Positions 37,955-42,999 of a stretch of 42,999 nt of DNA are shown here, piece by piece. The position numbers and the translations under genes are program-made. The stretch comes from Nitrosomonadales bacterium (GTDB lineage: Bacteria; Pseudomonadota; Gammaproteobacteria; Burkholderiales; Gallionellaceae), in the NCBI GenBank assembly GCA_023259065.1, contig JAHFQY010000019.1, forward strand, positions 2,386 through 45,384, in the 5' to 3' direction. The number at the start of each line of letters is the position of its first letter. The stretch's first letter is position 1. A model generated the notes under the pieces. That model saw nothing but the letters and a program-made list of their open reading frames with translations, was not told where the DNA came from and searched no databases.

Positions 37955-39310
37955 TCACCTCGCCTCCTGCTCCAGCCGCAGCAGATTGAAGCGCGCCTGA
38001 TAATACTCAGGGTCTAGCTGCAGCGCAGTGACAAACTCCGCGCGCGCCGCTCCTGCCCTGCCGGCCAGCATATAGGCATAGCCCAGGTTGTTGTGCGCCC
38101 TGGCTTTGTCAGGGGAGAGTTTAACCGTTGCTTGCCACAAGGCGACTTCACTACGGTAATCCTGATTGCGCATGACGGTTAAGCTGGTTAGTACCAGCAG
38201 CAACAGCGCGGCTGCCGTTATAAACATCCTGTGCCTGAGCCATAGCGACAGCTCGGCCAGCAGCGCCAATGCCAGCGGCCAGCCCAGCAAATACATCTGG
38301 CGCTCGTTGGCCACATCCAGGCGCGGCAGCAACAGATACAGGGGCAGCAGTTGCAGCATGGCCCAGGCCAGTGCAAAGCTTATCCAGGGGCGGCGGCGCA
38401 GGGGCAACAGCATCAGGATAAATATGGCGGCCAACACCATCACCTGCGGCAGCAGGCCGCTAAAGTCATGCACCACGCGCAGGTCGGGGTCGATATTCAG
38501 CCACAGCGGCAACAGCCATTGCCGCAGCAGATAGCTGAAGGCCAATACCTGCGTTGCCAGGTTTCCCTGCAGGCTATTGAGCCCGGCGCTGGTTTCCATT
38601 TGTGATTGGTAAGCGCCATGCAGCAGGAAAAATATTGCAGCAAGCAGCAGCAACAGCCAGCTGCTCCACTGCTGACGCAATGCCGTTTTCAGGCTGCCGC
38701 CGTTGTATAGCTCCCACAGCAGCAAGGCCAGCGGGAAGGTCACCGCAGTCTCTTTCACGGCCAGCGCCAGCAGCATGCACAAGGGGGCCACTGCATGCAA
38801 AAACCATCGATTGCCCTGCGCCCTGCCCGCCACATAAGCCAGCAAGCCTGCCAGGTAGAGCAGCGTCATCAATGCGCTGGAGCGGCCGCAGATGTAGGTC
38901 ACGGCTTCAGTATGGATGGGATGCACGGCAAACAACAAGGCGGCCAGCCACGGCAGTGCAGCCTGTGTTTGCAACTGCGCATGATGGGCAACAAAACGGC
39001 GGGACAGCGCCCACACCAGGTAGACGTTGCACAGGTGAATAAATATGTTGGTGAGATGAAAGCCGGGAGCGCCCAGGCCCAGCGTCCAGTCCAGGGTGTA
39101 GGTGAACTTCAACAGGGGGCGTATGCCATGACCGGTATCCGCCCACCATGCTGCCCAGGAGTGTATGCGCGGGTTGTTGACGATGACGTTGTAGTCGTCA
39201 AACTGGAATACGCCCCACAGCGCATTGGCATAGGCAAGGCAGACGGCGAACAGCAACAGGGGTGCAGCAAACCAGCGCGAGCGGCCCAGCTGTACGCTCC
39301 ACACCGCCAT
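37955..39310 (-). CDS. TMTC-like GT-C/TPR membrane protein
   Basis: A 451-residue inner-membrane protein with about ten helices and a TPR-like C-terminus (ARAHNNLGYAYMLAGRAGAARAEF). The N-terminal block FQFDDYNVIVNNPRI holds the paired acidic residues common in GT-C glycosyltransferases of the TMTC type, which use lipid-linked sugars. The block HLTNIFIHLCNVYLVW is also typical. It could glycosylate surface proteins, but substrates are unknown. It follows the transglycosylase gene by three bases and is probably in its operon. Confidence 0.82.
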   Translation of the reverse strand: MAVWSVQLGRSRWFAAPLLLFAVCLAYANALWGVFQFDDYNVIVNNPRIHSWAAWWADTGHGIRPLLKFTYTLDWTLGLGAPGFHLTNIFIHLCNVYLVWALSRRFVAHHAQLQTQAALPWLAALLFAVHPIHTEAVTYICGRSSALMTLLYLAGLLAYVAGRAQGNRWFLHAVAPLCMLLALAVKETAVTFPLALLLWELYNGGSLKTALRQQWSSWLLLLLAAIFFLLHGAYQSQMETSAGLNSLQGNLATQVLAFSYLLRQWLLPLWLNIDPDLRVVHDFSGLLPQVMVLAAIFILMLLPLRRRPWISFALAWAMLQLLPLYLLLPRLDVANERQMYLLGWPLALALLAELSLWLRHRMFITAAALLLLVLTSLTVMRNQDYRSEVALWQATVKLSPDKARAHNNLGYAYMLAGRAGAARAEFVTALQLDPEYYQARFNLLRLEQEAR

Positions 39311-39313
39311 CAG

Positions 39314-40519
39314 TTACATGACCGCATAGATTTTCTTGGCGGCCACGGCGTTCACGATGTAGCCGCGCGTTTCCGTATATGGCAAACGCAGGCGCAAGGT
39401 TTCATACACTTCATCCGGCCGCATGGCGTTGATCTTGTCGATGGCATCTGCCTGCCTGGTCTTGGCCGGGTTGGCGCTGAAGGCCTTGAACACATTGCTG
39501 GGGCCGGTGTTGTAAGCCGCAATCGCGCAGTATTCGCGCGACACGGGATTGTCGATCTGGCGCAGCGGGCTGTCGTTCAGCAGCACACCAAGATAGGTCG
39601 CCCCCAGCTCGATGTTGTTTTCCGCATCGAACAGGTATTCCTTGGTGGGCGACTCATCCAGCCCCTTGGCCTTGCGATAGGCTTCGCGCCCGCCGCTGCT
39701 GGGCACCAGCTGCATCATGCCGTAGGCCGGTGCGCTGGAAACCGCATAGGGATTGAACGAGCTTTCGATCTTGATGATGGCAAAAATCAGGCTGCGGCTG
39801 ACCTGGGTTGTTTCTGAATTTTTGCGCACCGTTGCGGCATATTGCAGCGCACGCTTGTCGATATGGTTATTCACCATGGCAAAGCTGATATACACCACCG
39901 TCTTGCTCACGCCGTTCACGTCTATCTGCCTGGTCTGCGTCTTGCTGCCCGCAAGGTAATCGGCATAGTGCTCCACATCCTCGCGCGTGTTCATGGGGTT
40001 GCCATTCTGGTCGACTACCAGCTGCTGCAAATAGGGTTTGCCCTTCAGCTCGATTTCCTTGTCGGAGAACAAATCCACCGCACCCGGATCATCGGGCGTA
40101 AGCAGCGCAGTCACCACGGCATTGCGCAGCCTGGTTTTAACCTCGGCCTCTTCCAGATGCTCAACCAGTATCGTGCCCTTGTCATAATCCACCACGGTGC
40201 GGTTTTTGTAATCCTCGGTGTACTTCACGTAGCGCGTCTTGCCGGGCAGGGTTGCCGCTTCAGACTTGCCCCATTTCTCGCCGCTTTCCTTCTGCAGCTT
40301 GCCCATCAGCCAGTCAAATTCCGCCTTCACCTTCTTGAGGTCATGCAGTGCCAGTTCCGGATTGTATTTATAAGCGTTGACCCGGTTGCTCGCCATGGAT
40401 TTCATGGCCTGCTTGGGATCCTTGTTGGTAGCCACACGCAGCATGTCCTGGGTGGAACATCCCGGAAGCATCGCGCTGCCCAGTGCAGCTGCCAATATCA
40501 ATAGTGATTTTTTACTCAT
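39314..40519 (-). CDS. mltC: Membrane-bound lytic murein transglycosylase, MltC-like
   Basis: A 401-residue lipoprotein. The lipobox MLPGC puts the acylated Cys at 21. The N-terminal part (about 25-225) matches the DUF3393 domain of MltC, and the C-terminal SLT domain has catalytic Glu252 in IIKIESSFNPYAV followed by YGMMQLVPSSGG and AAYNTGPSNV. It cleaves peptidoglycan with 1,6-anhydro formation, at the outer membrane inner face. It sits 31 bases downstream of a carboxypeptidase gene, so wall-remodelling enzymes are clustered here. Confidence 0.92.
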   Translation of the reverse strand: MSKKSLLILAAALGSAMLPGCSTQDMLRVATNKDPKQAMKSMASNRVNAYKYNPELALHDLKKVKAEFDWLMGKLQKESGEKWGKSEAATLPGKTRYVKYTEDYKNRTVVDYDKGTILVEHLEEAEVKTRLRNAVVTALLTPDDPGAVDLFSDKEIELKGKPYLQQLVVDQNGNPMNTREDVEHYADYLAGSKTQTRQIDVNGVSKTVVYISFAMVNNHIDKRALQYAATVRKNSETTQVSRSLIFAIIKIESSFNPYAVSSAPAYGMMQLVPSSGGREAYRKAKGLDESPTKEYLFDAENNIELGATYLGVLLNDSPLRQIDNPVSREYCAIAAYNTGPSNVFKAFSANPAKTRQADAIDKINAMRPDEVYETLRLRLPYTETRGYIVNAVAAKKIYAVM

Positions 40520-40550
40520 GATCCAGCCTCTCTACAAAGTCGGAACCTGC

Positions 40551-41345
40551 TCAAGACGGCTTGCGCGCCTGCGCAAACGCCAAATCCAGAATATCTACCG
40601 CATCCCACCAGCGATTGGGTGCGTTGAGCATCACCAGCAATACTCGCACACCCTTTCTTTCGGCATAGGCTATCAAACATTTGCCTGCCTTGGGGGTGTA
40701 ACCTGTCTTCAGGCCCAGCGCGCCCTGATAGCGGCCTATCAGCGCATTTTTATTTTCCACCTGATAACGGCCTGTGCCGCCTATGGCAGAAATCTGTGCC
40801 GATTCCCTGATCACCATTTCAGTCACCAGTTTGCTCTTGATGATTTCGTTAGCCAGCACGCCCAGATCATGCGCCGTTGAATAGTGCTTGTCGCCATCAT
40901 GTCCGCAGGCGTTGGTGAAGTGGGTGTTGAGCATGCCCAGTTGCTGCGCACGCCGGTTCATCAGTTGCACAAAGTGTTCCTGGTCACCCGCCACATAATC
41001 CGCCAGCGCATGGCAGGCATCGTTGTCGGAATTGACCAGCGCCGCACCCAGCAGGTCTTCCACATAAAAACGCTCACCGTTTTTCATCCCCAACCGTGTG
41101 CCGCTTTCCTGCGTGGCAAGATGGCTGATCTCCACCACCGCGCGCGGCTTGTAGCTGTCCAGCACCAGCAGCACCGTCATCAGCTTGGTCAGGCTGGCTG
41201 GGGGTAGCCGGCGGTTGGCCTGCTTCTCCCACAACAGCTCGCCATTCACCTGCACCAGATACGCCGCAGCCACCCCGGGAAAGGGATCGGGCTGCGCCAG
41301 TGCCATATTGCACACCAGCAGCAGCCCGATTATCAGCCCACGCAT
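40551..41345 (-). CDS. D-alanyl-D-alanine carboxypeptidase (PBP5/7 type)
   Basis: A 264-residue low-molecular-mass penicillin-binding protein with signal peptide. The active-site triad is complete: Ser51-x-x-Lys54 (ASLTKLM), Ser106-Asp-Asn108 (NSDNDAC) and Lys213-Thr-Gly215 (GLKTGYT). It trims D-Ala from wall peptides or acts as an endopeptidase (PbpG/DacA family). It is short, lacking the C-terminal anchor domain of DacA, which resembles PBP7. The ATG at 41345 is chosen over a TTG three codons upstream at 41354; the ribosome-binding site is weak for both. Confidence 0.9.
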   Translation of the reverse strand: MRGLIIGLLLVCNMALAQPDPFPGVAAAYLVQVNGELLWEKQANRRLPPASLTKLMTVLLVLDSYKPRAVVEISHLATQESGTRLGMKNGERFYVEDLLGAALVNSDNDACHALADYVAGDQEHFVQLMNRRAQQLGMLNTHFTNACGHDGDKHYSTAHDLGVLANEIIKSKLVTEMVIRESAQISAIGGTGRYQVENKNALIGRYQGALGLKTGYTPKAGKCLIAYAERKGVRVLLVMLNAPNRWWDAVDILDLAFAQARKPS

Positions 41346-41355
41346 TTTATTCAAC

Positions 41356-42348
41356 TCAGAAGCCGAACAAACCCTTCAGCTTCTTTGCTCCATCCAGCAC
41401 GGTGTCGGAGGTGCTTGAGCCCGAGTCGTCATCCGCTTTGGCTTTCTTCCCTGATTTGGAAGAGCTGGCAGATTCTTCCTCGATCATGTCACCCCCCATG
41501 CACTTCTTCATCTTGGCGCCAGAGGTAAAGCCACGACCCTCGCACTCCTCGCGCTTGCGCAGCAACTCACGGAAGGTCTTGGCCTCTGCAGGGCAGTTGG
41601 CCTCAAGGAAGTGCAAGGGGCCGCTGCGTGCCTTGGCCTTGCACAGCGACTTTCTCATGCTGTCGATATTGACGTTACAGGCCTTGGCTATCGAGGGCGA
41701 GCTTGCCGCTTCTTCCTGATGAACGAGCTGTTCGAAGGCCTGCACATCTTTCGGCACGTCATTGCGCACCACCTTGCACAGTGCCTCTTTCTTGCCCGCA
41801 CAGGTGGGCTTGTCGCCCAGGAACATTTGCGATGAATTGATCCAGTTGGAAGTACTGTATCTGGAGGTATCGCACGCCTTGGCCATGCCTTCATCCAGCT
41901 GCGCCTTGACCTTGCGCCCCATCTCTTCGGTATCGCAAGCTCCGCCAATACGCTTGCCGCTGCTGGTCATGCTCATGTTGACCGGCTCGCCATGCGATTT
42001 GCCGGTCATTTTCATGTTGCTCTTGAAGCTGCTGCCGTCGTGAGTGGTCTCGCCCACCATGTTCATGGTCTCGCCATCGGTGACGCAAGTGCCCTTGTAT
42101 TTGACCGTGTTGCCGGAATGCTGGACATCGGTCATCTTGCAGTTGCTGTCCTTGCCTTGAGTTTGGCGCGGGTCGCTTTCAGCGCCTTTGCCCAGGCACA
42201 CTTTGCTGGTTTGCCCGGGCATGGCAAACGGCATTCCCGGCATTTCCATTTTGGCAGTGATTTCCCACCACTCCCCCGGTGCCGCAGCAACAGAAAAGGC
42301 AAGCGTGCTTGCAGATAACGCCACAACATTCAGCCAGATTTTCTTCAT
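41356..42348 (-). CDS. Secreted cysteine-rich DUF3617 protein
   Basis: A 330-residue secreted protein with a signal peptide ending near residue 22. Residues about 24-165 match DUF3617 (PGEWWEITAKMEMPGMP, then SKVCLGK and an isolated Cys series). A second part (about 165-295) adds many cysteines spaced as pairs; twelve or so cysteines occur overall, an even number that suits disulfides. The last 40 residues are Ser/Lys/Asp-rich and likely disordered, ending KKLKGLFGF. DUF3617 has no known function and is usually much shorter. GAGGGG lies six bases ahead of the ATG. Confidence 0.85.
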   Translation of the reverse strand: MKKIWLNVVALSASTLAFSVAAAPGEWWEITAKMEMPGMPFAMPGQTSKVCLGKGAESDPRQTQGKDSNCKMTDVQHSGNTVKYKGTCVTDGETMNMVGETTHDGSSFKSNMKMTGKSHGEPVNMSMTSSGKRIGGACDTEEMGRKVKAQLDEGMAKACDTSRYSTSNWINSSQMFLGDKPTCAGKKEALCKVVRNDVPKDVQAFEQLVHQEEAASSPSIAKACNVNIDSMRKSLCKAKARSGPLHFLEANCPAEAKTFRELLRKREECEGRGFTSGAKMKKCMGGDMIEEESASSSKSGKKAKADDDSGSSTSDTVLDGAKKLKGLFGF

Positions 42349-42402
42349 TTTCGTCCCCTCACGATAGAATCAACCGAAATAATTACTGCCCGGACATCAT
42401 TA

Positions 42403-42449
42403 GTAGGAGCGGCTTCTAGCCGCGATTCGCACGCATGGCGTGCTCCTAC
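42403..42449. repeat. REP-like element with internal hairpins
   Basis: Outer arms GTAGGAGC (42403-42410) and GCTCCTAC (42442-42449) enclose GGCT-TCT-AGCC (42411-42421) and GCACGC-ATG-GCGTGC (42429-42443), a cloverleaf-like fold. GTAGGAGCGGCTTCTAGCCG is a typical REP opening of Gammaproteobacteria and Betaproteobacteria. It lies between the DUF3617 and uup genes. Confidence 0.8.
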
Positions 42450-42525
42450 AGGAGTCTTGAATTCCAGATGCGACCTGCCCGATTTTCCTCTCCCTGCGCC
42501 TGCTGTCAACCAGCAACACCAAGAA

Positions 42526-42999
42526 TCAGCCCTTGCGGCTTTCCAGCTCTTCCCAGCGAGTCATCAGGCCCAGCAACTCAGCTTCGATGGCAGTGGCGCG
42601 AGTTTGCAGCTTCTGTGCCTGTTTGGGGTCATCTCTATACATCTTCCCCGCCGCCAGTATCGCTCCCACTTCGGCCTGCTCACGCTCCAGCTCGTCTATC
42701 TTGGCCTGTATCTCTTCCAGCTCGCGCGCCTCCTTGAAGCTGAGCTTGCTGGCAGGCTTCGCTTTGACCGGCTCGCTCTTGGGTGCAGCCTTGGCTGCTG
42801 CAGGCGCATTGCTGCCGCCTTTCGCAGCCTGAAATTTCTGCACGCGCACCCAGTCTTCATAGCCGCCCACATATTCCTTCAGTTTGCCATCGCCCTCGAA
42901 GGCGATCACCTGGGTTACCACATTATCGAGAAAGGCGCGGTCATGGCTCACCAGGAACAGCGTGCCGTCGTACTCGGTGAGCAATTCTTCCAGCAGCTC
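42526..42999 (-). CDS. uup: ABC-F ATPase Uup, 3' end (cut by window edge)
   Basis: Only the last about 157 residues lie inside the window; the frame continues past the edge. LFLVSHDRAFLDNVVTQVIAFE is the Walker B/H-loop part of the second ABC domain, followed by the Uup-specific linker GGYEDW and a C-terminal coiled coil (about residues 100-150 of the visible part: EIQAKIDELEREQAEV) that binds DNA in Uup. An Ala/Lys-rich hinge precedes it. ABC-F proteins act on ribosomes and Uup in transposon excision and DNA repair. Paralogues such as EttA lack this tail, which supports Uup. Confidence 0.9.
   Translation of the reverse strand, partial: ELLEELLTEYDGTLFLVSHDRAFLDNVVTQVIAFEGDGKLKEYVGGYEDWVRVQKFQAAKGGSNAPAAAKAAPKSEPVKAKPASKLSFKEARELEEIQAKIDELEREQAEVGAILAAGKMYRDDPKQAQKLQTRATAIEAELLGLMTRWEELESRKG

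Overview
The window is chromosomal DNA from a Gram-negative bacterium, most likely a betaproteobacterium of the Nitrosomonadales type (Gallionella, Sideroxydans or Sulfuricella-like relatives). This assignment rests on gene order and protein character only: exbB-exbD-lpxK-trm112-kdsB-adk, pyrG-kdsA-eno-ftsB, a pyrophosphate-dependent phosphofructokinase next to an H+-pyrophosphatase, and moderately GC-rich coding DNA. No rRNA, tRNA, phage, transposase or CRISPR array was recognised. Coding density is high, with many stop/start overlaps (TGATG, TAATG, ATGA, GTGA) that mark translationally coupled operons.

Layout. 1-2.9 kb: a fluoride channel (crcB) with a DUF190 partner on the minus strand, then a divergent two-gene membrane module (DUF2157 plus GDYXXLXY protein). 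2.9-5.7 kb, minus strand: a lone receiver-domain protein coupled to rimO, a ZIP metal transporter and a VF530-type small protein. 5.8-9.9 kb: a B12-binding radical SAM protein converging on an HDOD/adenylate cyclase pair. 9.9-10.4 kb: an AT-rich gap with inverted DnaA boxes. 10.4-15.3 kb, plus strand: exbB, exbD, lpxK, trm112, kdsB, adk, a GlcG/HbpS-like protein and a gamma carbonic anhydrase. 15.3-17.3 kb, minus strand: a soluble CZB chemoreceptor and a DUF3025 protein. 17.4-23.2 kb, plus strand: a pyrophosphate block (pfp, hppA, ppa), then folD and an FKBP isomerase. 23.2-27.9 kb, minus strand: ftsB, eno, kdsA, pyrG and a YggT-like protein. 28-36 kb: a TPR protein, then a solute:sodium symporter with its DUF4212 subunit, a divergent OmpR/TctE-type two-component pair, and an exonuclease/cNMP-CBS-DUF294 operon. 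36.2-37.8 kb: a membrane-anchored phosphoesterase and a small outer-membrane-like protein. 38-43 kb, minus strand: a TMTC-like GT-C/TPR protein, an MltC-like lytic transglycosylase, a D-Ala-D-Ala carboxypeptidase, a cysteine-rich DUF3617 protein and the 3' end of an ABC-F gene (uup).

How the genes work together. Lipopolysaccharide assembly is well represented: lpxK, kdsB and kdsA for lipid A and Kdo, and mltC and dacA-like genes for the wall. Pyrophosphate is handled by three adjacent enzymes: Pfp uses it reversibly in glycolysis, HppA conserves its energy as a proton gradient, and Ppa hydrolyses it. The 28.7-36.0 kb region looks like a carboxylate uptake and signalling island.

Most of the window is housekeeping. 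The most unusual observation is a roughly 145-bp stop-poor palindromic element inserted in frame inside kdsB, which adds about 47 residues to an enzyme essential for lipopolysaccharide. Other points for follow-up are four unrelated palindromic repeat families, a possibly leaderless pyrG transcript, and the DnaA-box cluster upstream of exbB.
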